In this document: in pieces, positions 1 to 5,310 of the stretch
Numbering within the stretch: position 1 is the stretch's first letter
How the letters are laid out: each line of letters starts with the position of its first letter
Program-made: the position numbers and the translations under genes
The notes under the pieces: model-generated
Database searches by the model: none
The model's input: only the letters and a program-made list of their open reading frames with translations
Told to the model about the DNA's origin: nothing
DNA from: JALOOE01 sp964423545
GTDB lineage: Bacteria; Chloroflexota; Anaerolineae; CG2-30-64-16
Length of the DNA stretch: 21,494 bases
Assembly: GCA_964423545.1 (NCBI GenBank)
Contig: CAYRFV010000069.1
Span: 1-21,494 of the forward strand
Reading direction: 5' to 3'

Positions 1-277
1 GGCCGGAGCACACAGCCACTTCCTCGGTCGGCGTGGCCTTGAGCCGAGCCAAACAGGTCGCCGCCACCTGCGCCGCCGCGTCCAGGTAGCGCCGGCGGGC
101 ATAGCGGTTCGGCTCCTCGGCATCGTCATTCTGAAAGTAGCTCGGGGCGATCACGCCGCTGACAAACTCGCCACCCTGTTGGAACGCGCCAGGCGCAGGT
201 TCAGGCGGCACGCGGTAGCAGCCGATCACCACGCCGCCGACCAGGCAGCCCCAGCCGGCGTCGTCAATCTGCAGCAT
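1..277 (-). CDS. Partial protein with RNase HII-like N-terminal motif
   Basis: The reading frame is open from an ATG at 277 to the left edge (92 codons), so the gene is cut by the window. The protein begins MLQIDDAGWGCLVGGVVIG. This resembles the first strand and catalytic loop of ribonuclease HII/HIII (consensus IDEAGRGP.x.GP.V.G), with the second acidic residue changed from E to D and the GRG replaced by GWG. The start overlaps the end of the upstream small membrane-protein gene by 14 bases, which places it last in the visible part of the leftward SSB/actin operon. An RNase H-like fold would fit a replication module (removal of RNA primers), but that is inference from about 20 residues. The rest (an Ala/Arg-rich helix around residues 65-85) is not diagnostic. 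Real gene: likely. Function: uncertain. Confidence 0.6.
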   Translation of the reverse strand, partial: MLQIDDAGWGCLVGGVVIGCYRVPPEPAPGAFQQGGEFVSGVIAPSYFQNDDAEEPNRYARRRYLDAAAQVAATCLARLKATPTEEVAVCSG

Positions 278-371
278 CGTGCCTCCCGCTTTCCGCTGAC
301 ACGACCAGCGCGCCGTACAAGACCATGCCGCCCAGGAAGCCGACCAAGCAACCCAGTATAAAGTTCAACAT
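264..371 (-). CDS. Small single-pass membrane protein (35 aa)
   Basis: A 35-residue ORF starting MLNFILGCLVGFLGGMVLYG has one hydrophobic segment (about residues 2-24) with GxxxG-like glycine spacing, followed by a short polar tail. An AGAGAGGG purine stretch lies about ten bases before the ATG. It sits between the small ParR-like gene (which ends 22 bases upstream) and the partial gene at the edge, which it overlaps. A longer frame reading back to 530 exists, but its upstream part is low-complexity and overlaps the neighbouring gene, so I chose the internal ATG. No family recognised; a membrane anchor or phage-type small protein is possible. Confidence 0.45.
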   Translation of the reverse strand: MLNFILGCLVGFLGGMVLYGALVVSAESGRHDAAD

Positions 372-393
372 GGCAACCAAGCCCTCTCTGCCA

Positions 394-630
394 TCACAGC
401 AACAGCTCTCCCAGGGCGTCGGCCACCGCTTCATCAGCAGGCAAGTCGGCAGACACGGCCGTGGCCAGGTTTCCGGAGCGCATGGCGGCCTTGGCCGCCC
501 CAGCGCGGTGGCGCGGCGGGATCTGCCCAAAGAAGGCGATCAGATCGTCGTCCACGCCCGGCCGCAACCGCAGCTTGAGGTTGAGCACCACCGCCTGCAC
601 CGGGAGCCGGGGCCGTCCGCGCTGCGTCAT
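394..630 (-). CDS. Small putative partner of the actin-like ATPase (ParR-like position)
   Basis: This 78-residue protein starts two bases after the stop codon of the actin-like ATPase gene, so the pair is almost certainly co-translated. The N-terminus (GRPRLPVQAVVLNLKLRLRPG) could form the basic beta-strand of a ribbon-helix-helix DNA-binding domain, followed by helices (DDDLIAFFGQIPP, RAGAAKAAMRSG). In ParM-type segregation systems a small DNA-binding adaptor encoded directly downstream of the actin gene links filaments to the centromere, and this gene has exactly that position and size. Assignment as adaptor is inferred from position; sequence similarity to a named ParR was not established. 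Confidence 0.6.
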   Translation of the reverse strand: MTQRGRPRLPVQAVVLNLKLRLRPGVDDDLIAFFGQIPPRHRAGAAKAAMRSGNLATAVSADLPADEAVADALGELLL

Positions 631-632
631 GA

Positions 633-1598
633 TTAGCTCCGCCGTCTGGCCGCGGTCATCGCCGCCAGCTTGTACAGCCCGCGCGCAGTGGAGAGCACCG
701 GGTCATCGGGCATGTACGCCTTGGCGTTGAAGCGCGCGAGCAGGCTGCTGCGCAGCAACAGGGCGCCCCCGCCGACCACGATGACGGCCGCGAAGCGCTT
801 GTACGCGCTGCCCCACCGCCGCTCGACAAAGCTGATCACCTCGCGTTCCCACACCGGCAGCGCCGCGGACGTGTCGAGCTTGCCGGCCCGGAGCTGCGTG
901 TCCAGTTCGCCCAGGGAGTACAGCCCGCCGGGGTTCACCAGGTCGAGCAGCCGCCGCACACCCGCGGTGCGTCCGGCCGTGAAGCGATCCTGGGGCGCGC
1001 CGCTGCGCGTGACCAGCAGCTCGACGGTGTTCATGCCGACGGAGATCACGCCGATTTCCTTATCGAAGTGGGCCTTGCGTGCGGGGATAAACGCGCCGGC
1101 GTCATCGAGGAGGTAGTCGAACAGCGCGCCGGCGGCCTGTGAAGTGATCTTGACCGTCTCGACCGTGACGCTGAGCGGATGGGCGTGCGCGCCCACCAGC
1201 CAGCGCCGCACTCCATCAGCCACCGCGCCGGCCTCCTCGCTGAGCGCCTCCAGCGGTAAGCCGAGGTAGACGGCCAGGGGGTCTGCGAGCGTTTCGTACG
1301 TCTGGGCATAGCCGGTGAAACCGGCAGCCAGCATGGCGCGCAGCTCCGGCGAGCCGGTGAAACGATCGTGATCGAGGTCTTCGCTCAGCGGCCGGCCCCA
1401 TTCGTGCGCGCCCGAGCCGACGAAGAAGCTGCCGTTGTCGGTGCGGATACGCAGGGGCGGCTTGCGTTGGGCCAGGCCGACCATCCGGGCCAGGGTATGG
1501 CCCTCGTCTACGGCCAGGATTGCCGGCACCTGGACGCCGCCGGCGGGGCCGTAGAGCTTGATTGCGCCAGCGCCTGGATCGATACCGATGACTGTCAT
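633..1598 (-). CDS. Actin-like ATPase, ParM/StbA/Alp type (left copy)
   Basis: A 321-residue protein of the actin-like segregation ATPase fold. The phosphate-1 loop is visible near the N-terminus (GIDPGAGAIKLYG, residues 5-17), the phosphate-2 region near 184-195 (ISVGMNTVELLV) and the adenosine loop near 273-279 (VVGGGA). These proteins polymerise and move plasmid copies apart. I chose the ATG at 1598 rather than an earlier start at 1619 because GGAGGG sits seven bases upstream of it. It is third in the leftward HTH-SSB-actin operon, followed two bases later by its small partner. Odd: the usual Asp of phosphate-2 (DIGxxTTD) is Ser here and the distal Asp is Glu, so hydrolysis may differ from the right-hand copy at 3965-4951. 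Fold call confident, exact role inferred. Confidence 0.8.
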   Translation of the reverse strand: MTVIGIDPGAGAIKLYGPAGGVQVPAILAVDEGHTLARMVGLAQRKPPLRIRTDNGSFFVGSGAHEWGRPLSEDLDHDRFTGSPELRAMLAAGFTGYAQTYETLADPLAVYLGLPLEALSEEAGAVADGVRRWLVGAHAHPLSVTVETVKITSQAAGALFDYLLDDAGAFIPARKAHFDKEIGVISVGMNTVELLVTRSGAPQDRFTAGRTAGVRRLLDLVNPGGLYSLGELDTQLRAGKLDTSAALPVWEREVISFVERRWGSAYKRFAAVIVVGGGALLLRSSLLARFNAKAYMPDDPVLSTARGLYKLAAMTAARRRS

Positions 1599-1659
1599 GG
1601 GTGAACCCTCCTTCACCACAACTCATGGGCGAGTAGACGGCCAGCACGAACCCGATCGG

Positions 1660-2070
1660 CTAAAAGGGAATCTCGTCGCCGGCGTCTTCTTCCTTACCAA
1701 CTTCCGTGCCGACCTCGCCGGCCGCCTTGCCTCCCTCATCAGCCTCCCGATCGCCGAGGAAGCGCACCCGGTCGGCGGTCAGCTCCAGGCTGGCCCGCGG
1801 GGTGCCGTCGCGATCGGTCCAGGCCGACGCCTCGATGTCGCCGGCGACCAGGATGCGCTGGCCCTTCTTGACGTACTGGGCAGTGATTTCGGCGAGCTTG
1901 CGCCAGCAGACGACCCGGAACCAGGTCACTTTCTCCTGGGTCTGCCCGCTGGCATCTGTCCAGCGCCGGTCAACGGCTACAGAGAAGTTGGTGACAGGTG
2001 TGCCGCCGGGGGTATACCGCATCTCGGCGTCGCGGCCGACTCGACCTACAACCAGGGTTTGTTGGAACAC
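1660..2070 (-). CDS. ssb: Single-stranded DNA-binding protein
   Basis: A 136-residue SSB. The OB-fold occupies about residues 1-105 with typical signatures (VVGRVGRDAEMRYTPGGTPV, then FSVAVDRRW, WFRVVCWRKLAE, GQRILVAGDIEA). A disordered Gly/Glu-rich linker leads to the acidic C-terminal tip DEIPF, the peptide used to bind replication and repair partners. It coats single-stranded DNA during replication of the element. The start is GTG at 2070, set by AAGGAGG with a seven-base spacer. The upstream HTH gene is separated by a 136-base gap containing a strong stem-loop, and the actin-like gene follows after 61 bases. Length and features are normal for bacterial or plasmid SSB. Confidence 0.95.
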   Translation of the reverse strand: MFQQTLVVGRVGRDAEMRYTPGGTPVTNFSVAVDRRWTDASGQTQEKVTWFRVVCWRKLAEITAQYVKKGQRILVAGDIEASAWTDRDGTPRASLELTADRVRFLGDREADEGGKAAGEVGTEVGKEEDAGDEIPF

Positions 2071-2077
2071 GATGGAG

Positions 2078-2084
2078 CCTCCTT
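2078..2084 (-). promoter_or_regulatory. Shine-Dalgarno that fixes the GTG start of ssb
   Basis: AAGGAGG seven bases upstream of the GTG at 2070; there is no nearby ATG in frame. Confidence 0.8.
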
Positions 2085-2154
2085 GAATGGCATGGGAACA
2101 GGTTGGTCCTGGGCACAGCGCACGCGCTTGCCCTGAGCATCACCGAAGGTCGCC

Positions 2155-2196
2155 GCTGGATCGCGGGCGTGGTCTGCCCGTCGCCTGCGATCCAGC
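2155..2196. repeat. Inverted repeat between HTH gene and ssb
   Basis: GCTGGATCGC (2155-2164) and GCGATCCAGC (2187-2196) are perfect 10-base arms around 22 bases that can pair further (GGGC with GCCC). There is no T-run on either strand, so it is not an obvious intrinsic terminator. It could be an operator, an mRNA-stabilising stem, or a site bound by one of the element's proteins. Confidence 0.6.
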
Positions 2197-2206
2197 AGGC
2201 CCCGGA

Positions 2207-2524
2207 TCACGACTCGCTGGTGCTTGACTCCGCGGAAGCCGCTTCCGCAGCCAGCTTCGCCGCGAAGGCGCGATCGGCTTCCTGGAAGTCTCGCAGGGTC
2301 ATGCCCTTCTTGCGGGCCTGGTCGATGAACGCTTCCAGGTCGCCGATATTGACGCGCACCAACCGCTGGCCTGGACCGAGGCGGATGGCCGGCAGCGCGC
2401 CTTCCTGGATCCAGTTGGAGACCAGGCGGCGGCTGACACCCAGGATAACGGCCGTCTCGGCGATGGTGAACATTTGTAGAGCCGATGGCAGAGGCATCAG
2501 GCTCTTGAGATCAGGTTTTGGCAT
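2207..2524 (-). CDS. Excisionase/MerR-type helix-turn-helix DNA-binding protein
   Basis: A 105-residue protein with an HTH_17/excisionase-type winged helix at about residues 15-65 (FTIAETAVILGVSRRLVSNWIQ, then GALPAIRLGPGQRLVRVN, IGDLEAFI) and a charged helical tail. Such proteins bind DNA as recombination directionality factors or as replication/copy-control regulators. The ATG at 2524 is chosen because GGGAGGA lies seven bases upstream. The same frame is open further back through a terminator-like hairpin to a TTG at 2638, which matters for the attenuator reading below. It heads the leftward operon. Function as regulator or Xis is inferred from the fold. Confidence 0.75.
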   Translation of the reverse strand: MPKPDLKSLMPLPSALQMFTIAETAVILGVSRRLVSNWIQEGALPAIRLGPGQRLVRVNIGDLEAFIDQARKKGMTLRDFQEADRAFAAKLAAEAASAESSTSES

Positions 2525-2565
2525 TGGAGTTCCTCCCTCCCGCGGTGGAACACGGATCACCGCAC

Positions 2566-2597
2566 AAAAAAAGCCCGACGAGCAGAACTCATCGGGC
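2566..2597 (-). terminator. Intrinsic terminator in the leader of the leftward operon
   Basis: On the minus strand GCCCGATGAG, loop TTCTG, CTCGTCGGGC (2597 to 2573; one G-T pair) is followed by seven T. It lies 42 bases upstream of the HTH start codon at 2524, so it would stop leftward transcripts before the operon unless prevented. An upstream copy of the 3' arm (minus strand TCGTCGGGCG, 2631 to 2622) can pair with the 5' arm over ten positions and compete with it. Confidence 0.75.
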
Positions 2598-2659
2598 GCG
2601 CAGGTACACTGGAAACACAAACGCCCGACGATGGCCAAGCCAAGTCAGGCGATCAAGAG

Positions 2660-2688
2660 TTGTTTATGCAGGTAATCCGGGGTATAAT
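2660..2688 (+). promoter_or_regulatory. Sigma70-type promoter, rightward
   Basis: TTGTTT (2660-2665), 17-base spacer, perfect TATAAT (2683-2688). The start is expected near 2695. It is positioned to transcribe the structured leader and, if the terminator at 2959-2987 is passed, the HTH gene at 3080. Confidence 0.7.
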
Positions 2689-2708
2689 CCGAGCTCAGAA
2701 AGGATTAT
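2684..2708. promoter_or_regulatory. Operator-like inverted repeat over the promoter
   Basis: ATAATCC (2684-2690) and GGATTAT (2702-2708) are perfect 7-base arms with an 11-base spacer, covering the -10 box and the expected start site. A third, direct copy (TAATCC) lies at 2673-2678. The right arm also creates CATAAT on the minus strand (2709 to 2704), a possible leftward -10, although no good -35 accompanies it. Binding by one of the HTH proteins would repress this promoter; this is inference. Confidence 0.5.
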
Positions 2709-2990
2709 GTGGCATCACATCACCCGAAGGATGGTCTGTCCATCACTCGACAATCGAATACATGTCAAACGATCCAATCGACGAGGTGGGGCGGTTCGAG
2801 GATGGTACCACGCGTGGGCGGTGGGAGTCGTGTCGGTGCATTCTACAAGAAATTGAGTAAATTCCCGTCGTCCCCGTATGTGGCATCATCACTCGTGAGG
2901 TCTGGGGCTGAATGAATCTCTGGGGCTAGACCCCCGTAGTTGAAGCCCCCAATGATCCAACCCCACCTGCTCGGTGGGGTTTTTCGTTTC
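2695..2990 (+). ncRNA. Candidate structured leader or small RNA
   Basis: A strong promoter at 2660-2688 and an intrinsic terminator at 2959-2987 bracket about 290 bases without a credible gene. Internal signals include a repeated GTGGCATCA followed by TCAC (near 2709 and 2881), a repeated TCTGGGGCT (near 2901 and 2919), GGGGCT with AGCCCC able to pair around 2922-2950, and AGGTGGGG (2784-2791), which is complementary to the terminator's 5' arm. No known RNA family (6S, tmRNA, RNase P) was recognised. It may be a copy-control RNA or the regulated leader of the HTH gene at 3080. Confidence 0.45.
2959..2987 (+). terminator. Intrinsic terminator facing right
   Basis: AACCCCACC, loop TGCTC, GGTGGGGTT, then a T-rich run (TTTTTCGTTT). 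It is a strong GC stem immediately upstream of the 9-bp repeats and about 90 bases before the HTH gene at 3080. Confidence 0.85.
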
Positions 2991-3012
2991 CGGGCCTCAA
3001 CGAATTGAGCTT

Positions 3013-3057
3013 CGATTGATCGTTTGACTCGATTGACTCGATTGATACGTTTGACTT
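3013..3057 (+). repeat. Tandem 9-bp repeats, cluster 1 (iteron-like)
   Basis: Five contiguous 9-mers: CGATTGATC, GTTTGACTC, GATTGACTC, GATTGATAC, GTTTGACTT, consensus G(A/T)TTGACTC, with a degenerate copy just before. The cluster sits between a terminator and an HTH gene. The same unit recurs at 8807-8851 and, degenerate, at 15530-15581, both in the opposite orientation. Likely protein-binding iterons for replication or segregation. Confidence 0.75.
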
Positions 3058-3079
3058 GATGATGATGCCACTGAGGGAT

Positions 3080-3331
3080 ATGGCCGACAACTTCGACCCT
3101 ACTCAGTGGATCACTACCGGCGAAGCCGCGGAGCTGACCGGCTATTCGGCGAGCAACTTCCGAAAGGCAATCGGCCGACACCTGCTGCGCGCCGAGAAAC
3201 GGGGACGCGATTGGTTTCTGGATCGCGGCGAAGTCTTGCACTACGCAGAGACGATGCGGCTGCTTGGGCCGACCAAGCATAACCCGTGGGATTCCAGAGA
3301 GCGTGGTCGAAGGCACCCTGAGACAGGCTGA
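3080..3331 (+). CDS. Small helix-turn-helix protein (HNPW paralogue 1)
   Basis: An 83-residue protein with an excisionase-like HTH: WITTGEAAELTGYSASNFRK, then a wing (RAEKRGRDWFLDRGEVLHY) and a tail ending in LGPTKHNPW. It is paralogous to the next gene (3690-3968), sharing W(I/L)TTGEA, LTGY, GRDW.L and HNPW at the same spacing. The ATG at 3080 has GAGGG closely upstream; three further in-frame ATGs at 3059-3067 at the end of the repeat cluster are possible starts but lack a ribosome binding site. Likely a sequence-specific DNA binder, perhaps of the adjacent repeats; this is inferred. Confidence 0.65.
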   Translation: MADNFDPTQWITTGEAAELTGYSASNFRKAIGRHLLRAEKRGRDWFLDRGEVLHYAETMRLLGPTKHNPWDSRERGRRHPETG

Positions 3332-3561
3332 CCCATCTCGCTTCTGGATATCACTGCTTCGCAATACGTTTAACCCTTAGTGCCGTGCAACCGCTATTCC
3401 TTTCCTTGTCCTCGTTATCCTCAGTAGCATCTCGGCCCCGCTCCGCCCGTTCCCTCTCATCCCTCCCAGAAGCGACCTCAGTCCGCTTCCGCTGCACCTC
3501 AGACCAGCAAGCATCGGGCTGATCCACTTCTGAAACCTTCATGAGTCTGTCCATCATCAAC

Positions 3562-3590
3562 TTGACGCGCGTTCGTCCCTGGTATATACT
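3562..3590 (+). promoter_or_regulatory. Sigma70-type promoter for the right actin operon
   Basis: TTGACG (3562-3567), 17-base spacer, TATACT (3585-3590). It lies about 100 bases before the HTH gene at 3690, which opens the operon with the actin-like ATPase. Confidence 0.75.
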
Positions 3591-3601
3591 TGTCTCGTAT
3601 G

Positions 3602-3626
3602 CAGGAATTCTCCTGTTATTTTTTTA
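3602..3626 (+). promoter_or_regulatory. Small hairpin with T-run in the leader
   Basis: CAGGA, loop ATTC, TCCTG, then TTATTTTTTT. The stem is only five pairs and begins a few bases after the expected transcription start, so termination here would be inefficient. It may instead be a leader structure. Confidence 0.35.
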
Positions 3627-3628
3627 TC

Positions 3629-3658
3629 ATTAGTTATCTCGTACAAAGGATAACTAAT
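3629..3658. repeat. Perfect 10-bp inverted repeat with 10-bp spacer
   Basis: ATTAGTTATC (3629-3638), spacer TCGTACAAAG, GATAACTAAT (3649-3658). The site is AT-rich in a GC-rich neighbourhood, and its 30-bp length with mirrored arms resembles a tyrosine-recombinase core site (dif/cer type) or a dimeric-repressor operator. It lies between the promoter at 3562-3590 and the HTH gene. The element encodes both a tyrosine recombinase and HTH proteins, so the sequence does not decide between the two. Confidence 0.8.
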
Positions 3659-3689
3659 GTGGATGCGCCAAGACTGAGGGGATGACAAG

Positions 3690-3968
3690 ATGGAAGTCGA
3701 ACCCTTGACTCAAGGCTGGCTCACCACGGGCGAGGCCGAAACCCTCACCGGCTACGCTCAGGCCTACCTGCGCCGACTCGCCGAACGCAACCGCATCGTG
3801 GCGCGCAAGGTGGGCCGGGACTGGCTGCTGAACCAGGAGAGCCTGCGCGTTTACCGTGATGAGATGGCGGCGCTGGGCGCGCAGCGTCACAACCCCTGGC
3901 GGGAGGAGTTGGCAGCCTTCGGCCTGGGACGACGAATGGCCCGCACAGAACCGGAGGCAACCGCATGA
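3690..3968 (+). CDS. Small helix-turn-helix protein (HNPW paralogue 2)
   Basis: A 92-residue excisionase-like HTH protein: WLTTGEAETLTGYAQAYLRRL (about residues 10-30), wing RIVARKVGRDWLLNQESLRVY, then LGAQRHNPWREEL and a basic tail. It is clearly a paralogue of the protein at 3080-3331. The start is fixed by AGGGG eight bases upstream of the ATG. Its stop overlaps the start of the actin-like gene (ATGA at 3965-3968), so the two are translationally coupled. That coupling suggests it regulates the segregation operon or marks the site on which the filament acts. Function inferred. Confidence 0.75.
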   Translation: MEVEPLTQGWLTTGEAETLTGYAQAYLRRLAERNRIVARKVGRDWLLNQESLRVYRDEMAALGAQRHNPWREELAAFGLGRRMARTEPEATA

Positions 3969-4951
3969 ACTCCGTGATCGGGCTCGATATCGGCTACGGC
4001 TACACCAAGGCCGTGAGCAACAACGGCATCGCCACCCTGCCCAGCGTCATCGGGCCGGCGGTGACGATCAAGTACCACGACGACCTGGCCGGCAACGGCC
4101 GCGGCTTGACGCTGAAAACCGACGACAAGGCCTGGTTCGTGGGTCAACATGCCCGGCTGCAATCCCCCTTCACCATCTCGCCCAGGGCGCGCGAGCGGGA
4201 CCCGGAAGTCGTCCGGCTGCTTGCGCTCGCCGCGCTGCACCAGGTCAACGCCGGCAGTGACACCGTGCGCATGGTCACCGGCTTGCCGGTCGAGTGGTAC
4301 GCCGACCGCGACAAGCTGGCCCGCTCACTGACTGGCTTTCACACCTTCACAGCCAACGGCCAGCATCAGGTAGCAAACATCGCCAGCGTGCTCGTGGTGC
4401 CGCAGCCGTTCGGCTCCCTCTTCCGCGCGCTGCTCTCCCCGACCGGCGTGCTCACCGATCCCGATGGTCTTGCAGGCGGTCGGATGGCGGTCCTGGATAT
4501 CGGCATGCATACCACCGACTACGCGCTGGCGGATGCGCTGCGCTATGTCGAGCCGCGTAGCGGCAGCATCCCGGTGGCCATGGCGCGCGTCTACGAGCTG
4601 GTGCGCCGGGGCGTGACCGAGCGCCACGGCCTCACACTGAGCCTGCAGGATGCTGAAGATGCCGCACGGGCCGGTCACGTGACCGTCTACGGCCGGCGCG
4701 AGCCGGTGGCCGACCTGGTTGCGAGTGCGCTCGAAGGGGTGGCCCAGGAGATCCTCGGCGAGGCGGTGACCCTGTGGGGCGATGGCCGCGATCTGCTGGC
4801 CGTGCTGGTGACCGGTGGCGGCGGGCCAGCGCTGTTCGAGCGGATTCGGACGGTCTACCCGCACGCGCGCCTGGCGCCGAACCCGCTGACCGCCAACGCC
4901 GAAGGCTTCTTCCGCTACGCCTTGCGCAAGTTCGGCGAGGCGCGGCCGTAG
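3965..4951 (+). CDS. Actin-like ATPase, ParM/Alp type (right copy)
   Basis: A 328-residue actin-fold ATPase with a complete motif set: phosphate-1 (VIGLDIGYGYTKA, residues 4-16), a conserved VTGLPVEWY (104-112), phosphate-2 (VLDIGMHTTDYAL, 176-188) and adenosine loop (LVTGGGGPAL, 281-290). Members form dynamic filaments that segregate plasmids. It is translationally coupled to the preceding HTH gene and followed by a short gap with inverted repeats and a ribbon-helix-helix-like gene, the normal order of a parM-parR cassette. It is much more canonical than the left copy and only distantly similar to it, so the two are separate lineages rather than a recent duplication. Confidence 0.85.
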   Translation: MNSVIGLDIGYGYTKAVSNNGIATLPSVIGPAVTIKYHDDLAGNGRGLTLKTDDKAWFVGQHARLQSPFTISPRARERDPEVVRLLALAALHQVNAGSDTVRMVTGLPVEWYADRDKLARSLTGFHTFTANGQHQVANIASVLVVPQPFGSLFRALLSPTGVLTDPDGLAGGRMAVLDIGMHTTDYALADALRYVEPRSGSIPVAMARVYELVRRGVTERHGLTLSLQDAEDAARAGHVTVYGRREPVADLVASALEGVAQEILGEAVTLWGDGRDLLAVLVTGGGGPALFERIRTVYPHARLAPNPLTANAEGFFRYALRKFGEARP

Positions 4952-4960
4952 CCCTCGCGG

Positions 4961-5002
4961 TATGCGAAACACGCATATGGGCCGATATGCATTCGGCGCA
5001 TA
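4961..5002. promoter_or_regulatory. Paired TATGC/GCATA inverted repeats before the ParR-like gene
   Basis: TATGCG (4961-4966) pairs with CGCATA (4972-4977), and TATGC (4986-4990) with GCATA (4998-5002). The two small palindromes in tandem fill the 63-base gap between actin gene and adaptor gene. Such arrays are typical binding sites of ribbon-helix-helix proteins; an autoregulatory operator or centromere is inferred. Confidence 0.55.
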
Positions 5003-5014
5003 CAAGGAAACGCC

Positions 5015-5281
5015 GTGGCCACCAAGCGGGTGATCTTCACGCTGGATAGCGAACGGGACGGCGATATCATGCGCTGGCTCGCCGTCCAGCCAAGCAAGAG
5101 CGCGGCGATTCGCACGGCGCTGCGCCAGGCGTTCCTGCCGACGCCGATCCTGGATACGGCAACTTTGCGCCGGGTCCTGCGTGAGGAACTGGCGCGCGTC
5201 GCAATGGCCAGCCAGCAGGAAGCCGACCAGACCGCAGATGCCGACCCCGACGCAGCCGCACGGCTGGATGCGATGTTCTGA
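5015..5281 (+). CDS. Putative ribbon-helix-helix adaptor (ParR-like)
   Basis: An 88-residue protein. The N-terminus has the beta-strand plus two-helix pattern of ribbon-helix-helix proteins (KRVIFTLDSERDGDIMRWLAVQ, then SKSAAIRTALRQAF), followed by a helical, acidic C-terminal half ending in AARLDAMF. In ParR proteins the N-terminal domain binds the centromere and the C-terminal segment contacts the actin filament. It lies 63 bases after the actin-like gene. The GTG at 5015 is preceded by AAGGA at a normal distance. Assignment rests on fold pattern and position. Confidence 0.7.
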   Translation: MATKRVIFTLDSERDGDIMRWLAVQPSKSAAIRTALRQAFLPTPILDTATLRRVLREELARVAMASQQEADQTADADPDAAARLDAMF

Positions 5282-5310
5282 GAACTTCCTATGCCCGTCA
5301 AGGAGCCGAG

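Larger units (their letters stand above)
2525..3079. other. Divergent control region, no convincing protein gene
   Basis: This 555-base region between the leftward and rightward operons holds, from left to right: an intrinsic terminator facing left, a promoter with an operator-like inverted repeat, a roughly 290-base leader or RNA ending in an intrinsic terminator facing right, and a tandem 9-bp repeat cluster. Short frames exist in it (for example from an ATG at 2763), but they lack a ribosome binding site and look like chance. This combination is typical of a plasmid replication/copy-control locus; the assignment is inference. Confidence 0.6.
3332..3689. other. Intergenic region, regulatory only
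   Basis: Between the two HTH paralogues. The first 220 bases show nothing convincing; a minus-strand frame of 69 codons is low-complexity (Arg/Glu/Asp) without a ribosome binding site. The last 130 bases hold a promoter, a small hairpin with a T-run, and a perfect AT-rich inverted repeat, each listed separately. Confidence 0.6.

Noticed and set aside
2695..2990. 6S RNA or tmRNA
   Set aside because: No central bulge arrangement or tRNA-like ends could be recognised; kept only as an unclassified RNA candidate.
2843..3364. Minus-strand frame of 173 codons
   Set aside because: Lies antisense to the HTH gene at 3080 and across the terminator and 9-bp repeats; the repeats translate to an Asn/Arg/Val run and no ribosome binding site or family is visible.
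3351..3560. Minus-strand frame of 69 codons
   Set aside because: Low-complexity Arg/Glu/Asp composition, no ribosome binding site, no similarity recognised.
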